Shown: positions 32,995 through 41,555 of the stretch, piece after piece
Layout of the letters: each line of letters starts with the position of its first letter
Numbering within the stretch: position 1 is the first letter of the stretch
DNA from: Winogradskyella sp.
GTDB lineage: Bacteria; Bacteroidota; Bacteroidia; Flavobacteriales; Flavobacteriaceae
Length of the DNA stretch: 64,000 nt
NCBI GenBank assembly: GCA_028383925.1
Contig: JAOEWO010000005.1
Coordinates: 60,803-124,802 of the forward strand
Direction of reading: 5' to 3'
Made by a program: the position numbers and the translations under genes
Notes under the pieces: model-generated
The model's input: only the letters and a program-made list of their open reading frames with translations
The model's database searches: none
What the model was told of the DNA's origin: nothing

Positions 32995-34143
32995 TTAATA
33001 GTTTATATATTCTACAATTTCTAGTCCGTAACCAATCATACCAACACGTTTGGTTTGTAGACTATTAGACATTAATTTAAGCTTGCTTACTTTAAGGTCG
33101 TGTAGTATTTGTGCACCAATACCAAAGTCTTTACTATCCATACCAATACTTGGTGCTTTTACCAAAGTACCATCAACTTGGTGTTCTTTTAGCACATTAA
33201 GTCTGGCTAATAAATTAATAGATTCTGCTTGTTGGTTTATAAATATAATAGCGCCTTTACCTTCTGTATTAATTACGTTAAACATATCGTCTAACTTTTG
33301 GTCTGCGTTATTAGTTAAAGTTCCTAGTATATCATTATTAACTAAAGAGGAGTTAACACGGGTTACAATAGGCTCATCAGACTTCCAAGATCCTTTTGTT
33401 AAAGCAATATGTATTTGGTTATTTGTTGTTTGTAAATACGCTCTAAGTCTAAATTTACCAAAGCGTGTTTCTATATCAAAATCTTCTTTCTTTTCTATTA
33501 AAGAATCGTGCTCCATACGGTAAGCAACCAAATCTTCAATAGAAACGATTTTCAAGTCAAATTTCTTTGCTACTTTAAGCAATTGAGGCAACCTAGCCAT
33601 TGTACCATCTTCGTTCATAATTTCTACAATAACTCCAGCGGGTTCAAAACCTGCAAGCCTTGCAAAATCTATAGCTGCTTCTGTGTGGCCTGTTCGTCTT
33701 AAAACACCACCTTCTTTAGCTACTAACGGAAAAATATGGCCTGGTCTAGCCAACTCAAAACCTTTAGTGTCTTTATTAACTAAAGCTTGTACAGTTTTAG
33801 ACCTATCACTAGCAGATATACCTGTACTAACACCATTACCTCTTAAATCTACAGATACTGTAAATGCAGTTTCCATAGGGTCGGTATTGTTTCTTACCAT
33901 CATGCTAAGTTCTAATTCTTCACAACGGTGTTCTGTAAGCGGTGTACAAATTAAGCCACGACCATGCGTCGCCATAAAGTTTATCATTTCTGGAGTTGCC
34001 TTTTCGGCAGCAGCTAAAAAATCACCTTCGTTTTCTCTATTTTCATCATCAACAACAATTATCATTTTACCAAGACGAATATCTTCTATAGCTTCTTCAA
34101 TGGTATTTAGGCTTGTTTTTGATGTTGTAGTTTGCGTGGTCAT
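32995..34143 (-). CDS. ribB: 3,4-dihydroxy-2-butanone-4-phosphate synthase with degenerate GTP cyclohydrolase II domain
   Basis: 382 residues. The RibB half (1-215) is intact: DDENRENEGDF, HGRGLICTPL, DPMETAFTVSVD, RPGHIFPLVAKEGGVLRRTGHTEAA. The RibA-like half (about 220-382) has lost the zinc ligands. Where GCHII has the H-x-E-C...C-x-C site, this protein has VTRVNSSLVNNDILGTLTNN, with no Cys. It should therefore make only the 4-carbon riboflavin precursor, the second half being structural; GTP cyclohydrolase II must be encoded elsewhere. Confidence 0.9.
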   Translation of the reverse strand: MTTQTTTSKTSLNTIEEAIEDIRLGKMIIVVDDENRENEGDFLAAAEKATPEMINFMATHGRGLICTPLTEHRCEELELSMMVRNNTDPMETAFTVSVDLRGNGVSTGISASDRSKTVQALVNKDTKGFELARPGHIFPLVAKEGGVLRRTGHTEAAIDFARLAGFEPAGVIVEIMNEDGTMARLPQLLKVAKKFDLKIVSIEDLVAYRMEHDSLIEKKEDFDIETRFGKFRLRAYLQTTNNQIHIALTKGSWKSDEPIVTRVNSSLVNNDILGTLTNNADQKLDDMFNVINTEGKGAIIFINQQAESINLLARLNVLKEHQVDGTLVKAPSIGMDSKDFGIGAQILHDLKVSKLKLMSNSLQTKRVGMIGYGLEIVEYINY

Positions 34144-34173
34144 AGTACAATTTTAATTCTGCAAAGATACTGC

Positions 34174-36153
34174 TTATTTTATATTCTCTAAGCAAGTCTG
34201 GTAGAAGTCTTGCGCCATTTTATTTCTTAAAATTATGTATTTAAAGGGATAGAGTGGAAGCGTTATTATTAAAATTAACGGATTAATACGTTTGCCTTTT
34301 TGGTTAATACTCTTATAAAACTTAGAATAAACAACGGCATCTACTACAATATAAATAGCAAAAAAGATGAAAGCAACAGCACTTAAACTTAATAAGGTGT
34401 CTGCTATTTGTACTAATTTGTTGTTTTTTAATACAAAATATAGAACCAATAGAATAGCACCAATACAATAGCTAATAAGACTCGTTTTAGAATAATCTTT
34501 ATAATCTTTATGTATGGCTTTAGCTTTTATAAGTTTTTTAGGTATTTCTAAGCCTTTTTCTTGTAAACCTTCTAGTGTAATAGTTCTATTTAATAAATTA
34601 TGTAATGCTATTTCTTTAGGTTTCTTATCTAAGTCGTAAGCATCTTGTTTCTTTATAATAGCAACGAGTTCTTCAACTTCATATTTTTTATAATAATTAT
34701 AAGATTTAGTATCAGTTTCAGAAAGTTGAAATTTACTTTTTGCGGTAAATAGACTTTTTATAGGTACAATAATTGCATCAAACTCAAATACGCCTTTATC
34801 GTTAGTAGCTCTAGTTGTTAAATATATACTTAGCGGAAACATAACAGCAGTAGATAGCCAAGCACCTAATATGGGACTAAAACTTCCTTTTTCTGCGCTG
34901 TTTCTTGCAAAAATACCGAAGAAATGATAGGTTAGAAATAACACTACAGCAATAATTATTGGTAAACCCAAACCTCCTTTTCGTATTAATGCGCCTAGTG
35001 GTGCACCAACAAAGAAAAGTACAACACATGAAAAAGCTAGTATAAATTTATCGTGAAGCGCTATTACATGCTTATTTATGTTGATATTTTTTACTGAAAA
35101 ATTCTTTTTATTAGATTCTAATATTTGGTTTGTGCTGTTTGAAGAATTAAGTGCTAGATTTAGTATCTGTATTTTAACCGAATTATCGAAAAGTGATAGC
35201 ACATTATCAGTATTTTTTTTGTCTGTAGCTGTTGTATCTATGCTTAAGCCTAAGGCTTTGTATGTACTTCTGTTATAAAGTGTAGAGGCTAAGTTTTCAT
35301 ATTCATTCTCTCTCTTTATAAGTAGACTATCTATGGCATAATTTAATTGATTAACAGTAAGCATAGACGCTTTGTTAGAGCTGTTTTTTTCGTCTAAATC
35401 ATCGGAGCTTAAAGTTTCTAAATCTACGTTAATAATATAGCTATCAAAAGAACTTCCAGCATGTGGTTTGTTTACCTCGTCTCGTCTGTCTTTACTTAAA
35501 ATTTCTTCGTAGCGGTTACCATTTATTAATTCTAGTTGTAATACATTAGAGTTTGGTGTGCTTTTTAGTTCTCCTTTTTCAGAAATTATAGTTTTAAAGT
35601 TACCATTTCTGGTCGATTTTTCGTGTATAACTACAGTCTCTAAAAATTGTCCTCTATCTCCTGTTTTTTTATCAACTTTAATATTAATATTTCCAATCTC
35701 ATTAAATTGCCCTTCAGCTATAGCTAGTGCTGGTTTTACTTTGGCTATATTTTTTCTAAGATTATAAAAATTATATTCTCCCCATGGTATTACGTTATTC
35801 GCAAAAAAGAAACAACCAATACCAAGTGCTACAATAAAGACACTAAGACTTCTCATGGCACGTTGCAGTGAGATACCTGTTGACTTCATGGCAGCGAATT
35901 CATAATTTTCGGCAAAATTACCAAAAACCATAATAGAAGATAAAAGTACGGTAAGTGGTACTACCAAAGGAATAAGCTTTGGCATGTAGTAAAGTATAAA
36001 CTTTGCGGTTACAGATACATCTAAGTCTTTACCTGCAAGTTCTGCTATATAAAGCCAAACCCCTTGTAAAACAAAGATGAACATGAATATAATAAAGACG
36101 CTAAAAAACGTCCTTAAGAAGGTGATAAGTATGTACCTATCTAATATTTTCAT
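34174..36153 (-). CDS. LptF/LptG family lipopolysaccharide export permease
   Basis: 659 residues, YjgP/YjgQ family. N-terminal membrane helices (FLRTFFSVFIIFMFIFVLQGVW; LIPLVVPLTVLLSSIMVFG) with the conserved ENYEFAAMKSTGISLQRAM coupling helix, a long periplasmic beta-jellyroll (about 120-345), then more helices (VVLFFVGAPLGALIRKGGLG). An additional C-terminal part with two more segments makes it longer than LptF of proteobacteria. Extracts LPS from the inner membrane with LptB. In a conserved run with LolA-like and FtsK genes. Confidence 0.9.
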   Translation of the reverse strand: MKILDRYILITFLRTFFSVFIIFMFIFVLQGVWLYIAELAGKDLDVSVTAKFILYYMPKLIPLVVPLTVLLSSIMVFGNFAENYEFAAMKSTGISLQRAMRSLSVFIVALGIGCFFFANNVIPWGEYNFYNLRKNIAKVKPALAIAEGQFNEIGNINIKVDKKTGDRGQFLETVVIHEKSTRNGNFKTIISEKGELKSTPNSNVLQLELINGNRYEEILSKDRRDEVNKPHAGSSFDSYIINVDLETLSSDDLDEKNSSNKASMLTVNQLNYAIDSLLIKRENEYENLASTLYNRSTYKALGLSIDTTATDKKNTDNVLSLFDNSVKIQILNLALNSSNSTNQILESNKKNFSVKNININKHVIALHDKFILAFSCVVLFFVGAPLGALIRKGGLGLPIIIAVVLFLTYHFFGIFARNSAEKGSFSPILGAWLSTAVMFPLSIYLTTRATNDKGVFEFDAIIVPIKSLFTAKSKFQLSETDTKSYNYYKKYEVEELVAIIKKQDAYDLDKKPKEIALHNLLNRTITLEGLQEKGLEIPKKLIKAKAIHKDYKDYSKTSLISYCIGAILLVLYFVLKNNKLVQIADTLLSLSAVAFIFFAIYIVVDAVVYSKFYKSINQKGKRINPLILIITLPLYPFKYIILRNKMAQDFYQTCLENIK

Positions 36154-36245
36154 GTGTTTATTCTTAAAGTTTCTGAATGGTCACAAAAATTAGCTTTGCA
36201 AGCGGTGCTCAATTTGAGTTCACAAAACCGATATTTTATTAAACC

Positions 36246-36887
36246 TTAATCTATTTTATTGATAAAGTAATCACTGTATTTACTTTCGTCAAATGTAAAT
36301 AAGGTTTTTGAAATAGGCTCATCAGTTTTAAAAGAATTAACGGTTAATGTTGTTTTTGTGCCGTCTTGGCCAACTTCTATTAAGTTATAAATGTGTTTTG
36401 TTGTTGCATCAATGCCTAACAGAATGTATTTCATTTCTGCATTTACATCTATTGGGTTTAATTTTACATACTGTATTTTTCTGCCTTTTACAGTTTGTAT
36501 AATATCCATTTTATAAGTATAACCATCCTCATAAAAAGAAAGCATTTGGCTTGGGGTTATAGTGCCTTCACTTTGTGTATTATCTGTAGAAATTGTAACT
36601 TCTTCATCTTCAGGGCTTATGGTGTAAAGCGTTGTGCCGTTAAAAATACGTGTTAGACCTAAGATATTTAGTTTGTATTTTTCACCTTCAATAACAACAT
36701 CGCCACGTGTTTCTTGGTTTATGTTTTCATTTATATTGTTTAATTCGTATTTAAAATCTAAGCTAATATTCTTATAGCTTTTAATTTTTTTACTTACGTC
36801 TTTAAGCAATAAGTCTGCTTTAGCATCATTTTGTGCAAAGCCAATACATCCTACTGCCACAAATACTAGTGTAATTAATCTGTTCAT
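36246..36887 (-). CDS. lolA: LolA-like outer membrane lipoprotein carrier
   Basis: 213 residues with a signal peptide (MNRLITLVFVAVGCIGFAQ). The beta-rich body (SLDFKYELNNINENINQETRGDVVIEGEKYKLNI region; DEEVTISTDN) matches the LolA/LolB half-barrel. Periplasmic carrier of lipoproteins. Between ftsK (25 nt) and the LPS permease gene on the same strand. Confidence 0.85.
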   Translation of the reverse strand: MNRLITLVFVAVGCIGFAQNDAKADLLLKDVSKKIKSYKNISLDFKYELNNINENINQETRGDVVIEGEKYKLNILGLTRIFNGTTLYTISPEDEEVTISTDNTQSEGTITPSQMLSFYEDGYTYKMDIIQTVKGRKIQYVKLNPIDVNAEMKYILLGIDATTKHIYNLIEVGQDGTKTTLTVNSFKTDEPISKTLFTFDESKYSDYFINKID

Positions 36888-36911
36888 TTTATATATATTC
36901 TAATACTTATT

Positions 36912-39344
36912 TTACTGTTTCTCGTTTTCTAATAATTGGTCTAAAGAAAGTAAGTCTGGTACTAAAACCTGCCTCGCTTTGCTGCCTTCAAAATTACCAA
37001 CAATACCTGCAGCTTCTAACTGATCTATAATTCTACCAGCTCTATTATAACCTAATTTTAATTTTCTTTGCAATAATGATGCAGAGCCTTGTTGTGCTGT
37101 TACAATAATTTCTGCAGCATCTCTAAATAATTTATCTCTGTCTGCAATATCTATATCAACATTTGTGCCACCCTCTTCGCCAACATACTCAGGTAGTAGG
37201 TGTGCATCTGGATACGCTTTTTGCGAACCAATAAATTCGGTTATTTTTTCTACTTCGGGCGTGTCAACAAACGCACATTGTATTCTAATTAAATCGTTGC
37301 CTTGTGTGTAAAGCATATCTCCGCGACCTATTAATTGGTCTGCACCAGAGCCGTCTAAAATGGTACGCGAATCTATTTTACTTGTTACTCTAAAGGCAAT
37401 CCGTGCTGGGAAATTGGCTTTAATTATCCCTGTAATTACATTTACAGAAGGCCGTTGGGTTGCAATAATTAAGTGAATACCAATGGCTCTTGCAAGCTGT
37501 GCTAAACGTGCTATTGGTGTTTCTACTTCTTTACCAGCCGTCATTATTAAATCTGCAAATTCGTCTACAACCAAAACAATGTATGGTAAAAAAGTATGAC
37601 CATCATTTGGGTTTAATTTTCGTGCTCTAAATTTTGTGTTGTATTCTGCAATATTTCTACAAAAAGCATTTTTTAGCATTTCGTAGCGGTTGTCCATTTC
37701 TATACAAAGCGAATTAAGCGTGTTAATCACTTTAGTATTATCTGTAATTATAGCATCTTCACTGTCTGGAAGTTTTGCCAGATAATGACGCTCAATTTTA
37801 TTAAAAAGTGTCAGTTCTACCTTTTTAGGATCTACCAGTACAAATTTAACTTCAGCAGGATGCTTCTTATAAAGTAAAGATGTTAAAACAGCATTTAACC
37901 CAACAGATTTTCCTTGTCCTGTTGCACCAGCCATAAGTAAGTGCGGCATTTTTGCTAAATCTACAACTAAGGTTTCGTTACTAATAGTTTTACCTAGTGC
38001 TATAGGTAATTCCATTTTTGATTGCTGAAATTTTTGCGATGCAATTACGGAACGCATAGATACGATAGTCGAGTTTTTATTTGGCACCTCTATACCAATA
38101 GTACCTTTTCCTGGTATTGGCGCTATAATTCTAATACCTAAAGCAGAAAGTGATAATGCAATATCGTCTTCTAGATTTTTTATTTTTGAAATTCTAATAC
38201 CTGCTTCGGGTACAATTTCGTATAATGTTACGGTTGGCCCTATAGTGGCTTTAATACTACTAATACCTATTTTGTAGTTATTTAGTGTTTCTACAATTCG
38301 GTTTTTGTTTTCTTCAAGTTCTTCCTGATCGATAGAAATACCTTCGTTATCATATTTTTTAAGTAAATCTAGCGTCGGAAATTGAAATTTACCTAACTCT
38401 AACGTCGGGTCAAATTGACCAAAATCGGCTACTAATTTATCAGATAGATTATCTGTTTCAGATTTTTCTTCTTTAGTGGTTTCAACTTGTATTTCTAATT
38501 CTGGCTCTTCAATAGTTTCTTCAACAGGCTTTTTTGCCACTTCCATTGTAAGCTCGTCTTTCTTTTTTTCGGGTTTAGAATGCTTTGTTATGGTTGGTTC
38601 TAAATTATCAAGCGGAATCTCAAAAGCAGACTTAATGGCTTCTGCTTCTTCTGTTAAACTATTATCTACAACAAAGGTTTGGTTGCTTTCTATAGTTTCG
38701 GTAGTGTTAATTTCGTTTTCTATATTGCGTTTTGCACTCTTAAAAAGCGAAACAATGGTATCACCTGTAACTTTAAATCTAATGGCTAAATAGGTGATGA
38801 GTCCAAAAAGTAAAAGTAAAGCTGTACCAATTTTACCAATATAATCTTGAAAGTAATGGTTCATTTCATAACCAATAGTACCACCTAAAAGATCGTATTT
38901 GTGCGTAAAGAATCCAAAAAATATAGAAAGCCAAATAACAATTAGTGTTCCCCAAATCCAATGTTTACGTAATTTATCTTTTTTTAAATTTAAGGTCGTG
39001 TACACACCCGAAAGGAATATTAATCCTGAAAAAATAAAAGATGGCACACCAAAGCCTTTGCTAATAAATAACGCGCTTACCCAAGCACCTGTTTGGCTTG
39101 CCCAGTTTTTGTAAGCCTCTGTACGGTCAGGAAAAGTGCTAAGTACGCTTTGGTCTTCTTTACCAGTAAAAATATAAGACAGAAAAGAAATAAATAGAAG
39201 CACACCAAGAATAATCAACAAACTTCCAAAAATAAGTTTTTGTTGGTTTGTAAGTTTTATAGACGGTTTCTTAAAAGCGATCTTCGCCTTCGTTTTTTCT
39301 TTAGCTTTAGTGGTTGTCTTCTTTTTTGTTGTCTTTTTTGCCAT
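36912..39344 (-). CDS. ftsK: DNA translocase FtsK/SpoIIIE
   Basis: 810 residues. Four to five N-terminal membrane helices (about 33-190), an acidic linker (about 200-310), then the motor domain with Walker A GATGQGKS, Walker B YIVLVVDEFADL and RATQRPS motif, and a C-terminal gamma winged helix (ASLLQRKLKLGYNRAGRIIDQLEAAGIVG). Couples chromosome dimer resolution to cell division. Lys/Thr-rich extreme N-terminus is normal for flavobacteria. Confidence 0.95.
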   Translation of the reverse strand: MAKKTTKKKTTTKAKEKTKAKIAFKKPSIKLTNQQKLIFGSLLIILGVLLFISFLSYIFTGKEDQSVLSTFPDRTEAYKNWASQTGAWVSALFISKGFGVPSFIFSGLIFLSGVYTTLNLKKDKLRKHWIWGTLIVIWLSIFFGFFTHKYDLLGGTIGYEMNHYFQDYIGKIGTALLLLFGLITYLAIRFKVTGDTIVSLFKSAKRNIENEINTTETIESNQTFVVDNSLTEEAEAIKSAFEIPLDNLEPTITKHSKPEKKKDELTMEVAKKPVEETIEEPELEIQVETTKEEKSETDNLSDKLVADFGQFDPTLELGKFQFPTLDLLKKYDNEGISIDQEELEENKNRIVETLNNYKIGISSIKATIGPTVTLYEIVPEAGIRISKIKNLEDDIALSLSALGIRIIAPIPGKGTIGIEVPNKNSTIVSMRSVIASQKFQQSKMELPIALGKTISNETLVVDLAKMPHLLMAGATGQGKSVGLNAVLTSLLYKKHPAEVKFVLVDPKKVELTLFNKIERHYLAKLPDSEDAIITDNTKVINTLNSLCIEMDNRYEMLKNAFCRNIAEYNTKFRARKLNPNDGHTFLPYIVLVVDEFADLIMTAGKEVETPIARLAQLARAIGIHLIIATQRPSVNVITGIIKANFPARIAFRVTSKIDSRTILDGSGADQLIGRGDMLYTQGNDLIRIQCAFVDTPEVEKITEFIGSQKAYPDAHLLPEYVGEEGGTNVDIDIADRDKLFRDAAEIIVTAQQGSASLLQRKLKLGYNRAGRIIDQLEAAGIVGNFEGSKARQVLVPDLLSLDQLLENEKQ

Positions 39345-39589
39345 TTTATATTGAATTTACCTGTACTGAATTTATTTCAGTACCCAGGTAACTGAGTTTA
39401 TCGTATCTGTGATTTATATATTATTTGTATGCTATTGTTGCCTTTACTTTAGACTTTGCTTAACTAATGCCAAAGCTAAAAACTAAAAAAAACAACGAAA
39501 GCTTTATGCTCAATCACAAACAAATACTATTAAAAATTAACGTTAAACAAAAATACAAATATGTAACGTTTATCCTATTGGTTTTGGTA

Positions 39590-39958
39590 TTAAACCAGTT
39601 TTGGTAAATAAATAATACCAGCAATAATTGTAGCTATTATAGAAGCTATAAAAACGGCTCCTGCAGCCACGTCTTTTATTAAGCCAATTTTAGGATGATG
39701 TTCTGGGTGAATAAAATCTGCAATACATTCAATAGCTGTATTAATACCTTCTATGCTCATTACCAAACCAATCATAGCAATTTGTAGCATCCACTCGGTA
39801 GCAGAGATGTTAAAATAAAACCCAGCTATGGTCACAGCAATAGCGATACATAGCTGAATTTTTATACTTGCTTCAGTTTTAATAAGAATGAGCATGCCTT
39901 TAAAAGCATAGCCAACACTTTTTAATCTGTTAATAATAAAAGGTTCGTTTTTTTGCAT
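39590..39958 (-). CDS. dgkA: Diacylglycerol kinase (DgkA-type)
   Basis: 122 residues with three membrane helices. Family signature EGINTAIECIADFIHPEHHPKIGLIKDVAAGAV (two runs: EGINTAIE... and KDVAAGAV) is present. Phosphorylates diacylglycerol or undecaprenol in the inner membrane. Five nt after the tpx stop, same strand. Confidence 0.92.
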   Translation of the reverse strand: MQKNEPFIINRLKSVGYAFKGMLILIKTEASIKIQLCIAIAVTIAGFYFNISATEWMLQIAMIGLVMSIEGINTAIECIADFIHPEHHPKIGLIKDVAAGAVFIASIIATIIAGIIYLPKLV

Positions 39959-39963
39959 AGTTA

Positions 39964-40464
39964 TTAAACCAAACTAGCTAAAGCACTTTCGTAATTAGGC
40001 TCGTCTGCAATTTCAGAAACTTGTTCTGTATGTAAAACAGTACCATTTGCATCAATAACTATAATGCAACGCGATAAAAGCGATTCAAAAGCACCAGACT
40101 TAAACGTTAATCCGTAGTCATTACCAAATTTGCCTGTTTTGTAATCCGATAAACTTACCACGTTTTCTATGCCTTCTGCACCACAAAATCTTGCCATAGC
40201 AAATGGTAAATCTTTAGAAATACATAATACTTTTGTGTTTTGTAAAGCACTAGCTTTTTCGTTAAATGTTCTTATAGATTGGGCACATGTGCCAGTATCT
40301 ACACTCGGAAAAACGTTTAAAACCAACCTGTGGTCCTTGTAATTTTCTAGAGATACATCTGCTAAATCGGTACCTGTTAGTTTAAAATTTGGTGCTTTAC
40401 TACCTGTTTTTGGTAAATTACCTATTGTTTCTACTGGTGTGCCACCTAGTGTTACGTTTGCCAT
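39964..40464 (-). CDS. tpx: Thiol peroxidase
   Basis: 166 residues. Peroxidatic Cys60 in FPSVDTGTCAQSIR and resolving Cys94 in ARFCGAEG; the atypical 2-Cys arrangement of Tpx. Reduces peroxides with thioredoxin. Co-oriented with dgkA and ftsK. Confidence 0.94.
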   Translation of the reverse strand: MANVTLGGTPVETIGNLPKTGSKAPNFKLTGTDLADVSLENYKDHRLVLNVFPSVDTGTCAQSIRTFNEKASALQNTKVLCISKDLPFAMARFCGAEGIENVVSLSDYKTGKFGNDYGLTFKSGAFESLLSRCIIVIDANGTVLHTEQVSEIADEPNYESALASLV

Positions 40465-40757
40465 TTTATAATTTTTTTTTAGTTGGAATAAAATTAAATA
40501 TAAATAGGTGAATGATTACTAAATAAATGATAATGTTTTTAAGAATTATAAGGTCTTTAATTAAATTTGAAATATTTAAGTCTGTAAGTATTTTTGTATT
40601 TTTTTAACATTTAATCGAAGTAATTTACTTTTAGTGTAATTTATTTATTGAAAGTCTTATAAAAAATTAACTTCGACTTCCTAAGTGCTTTTAGCATCAA
40701 ATAAAAATTAATAAAGACGAATATCCCTATAAGTCTTTACATTAAGGTGTTGTTTAT

Positions 40758-41477
40758 ATGAAATTTGGATTAAATGAATCTAAGATACTCCGTAATCTTT
40801 TTATTGCGGTAGCTATCTTATTACTAGGGAATCTTTTTGCAATTTATTTACGCTTTAATACCACAGGTGCTGAAGATAAAGTTACAAGGCTACTTATTAA
40901 GTTGTTTGACTTTAATTTAGAAGCCAATTTGCCAACTTATTTTTCTTCATTAATGTTACTTGCCGATGCTATTTTATTGGCTCTAATAGGAAGTAGATAC
41001 AAAGCAACAGGTAAAAAGTTTTGGCATTGGTATGGCTTGGCATTTATTTTTGTCTTTTTATCACTAGATGAAATGATACAGATCCATGAGCAGTTAAGAG
41101 CACCTATGGAAGCTTTGTTTAGTACCACTGGCATTTTATATTTTGCATGGTTTATACCGTATATAATCATTACAATTTTTATTGGTATTGCCTATTTTAA
41201 GTTTATGATGCGTTTGCCAAAGCATGTTTTAAAACTTTTTATTATTGCAGGTATTCTTTATATATCTGGTGCAGTAGTAATGGAAGCTATAAGTGGTATG
41301 CATGCAGAAGTACATGGAGAATCTACATTAGCGTATGCTTTAATTTATAGTTTTGAAGAGACCTTAGAAATGTCTGGTGCTATTGTGTTTTTCTACGCCT
41401 TATTAAGTTATATCACAAACGGCTTCAATAACTTTAAATTAATATTTAAATCACCAGAGTTTAATATTGATGCTTAA
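40758..41477 (+). CDS. Multi-pass membrane protein with conserved acidic/His motifs
   Basis: 239 residues, about six to seven membrane segments. Polar residues stand out inside or next to helices: FLSLDEMIQIHEQL (about 107-120), EAISGMHAEVHGES and SFEETLEMSGA. This set of Asp, Glu and His in the membrane suggests a metal-dependent membrane enzyme or a transporter, but I do not recognise the family. Divergent from tpx, convergent with pheT, with a shared terminator behind it. Confidence 0.75.
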   Translation: MKFGLNESKILRNLFIAVAILLLGNLFAIYLRFNTTGAEDKVTRLLIKLFDFNLEANLPTYFSSLMLLADAILLALIGSRYKATGKKFWHWYGLAFIFVFLSLDEMIQIHEQLRAPMEALFSTTGILYFAWFIPYIIITIFIGIAYFKFMMRLPKHVLKLFIIAGILYISGAVVMEAISGMHAEVHGESTLAYALIYSFEETLEMSGAIVFFYALLSYITNGFNNFKLIFKSPEFNIDA

Positions 41478-41501
41478 TTGGTAATTAGCTAAAAAAACAA
41501 A

Positions 41502-41527
41502 AAGCCCTTAGTAAAAATTAAGGGCTT
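41502..41527. terminator. Bidirectional intrinsic terminator
   Basis: Perfect 9-bp stem AAGCCCTTA / TAAGGGCTT with an 8-nt loop between the convergent membrane-protein and pheT genes. An A-rich run on the left gives a U-run for the pheT transcript; TTGTTTGTG follows on the plus side. Confidence 0.7.
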
Positions 41528-41555
41528 GTTTGTGTTTACTAAACACATGAAGTAA

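Noticed and set aside
33050..34156. Long ORFs antisense to ribB
   Set aside because: They mirror a complete and conserved RibB protein and show no domain.
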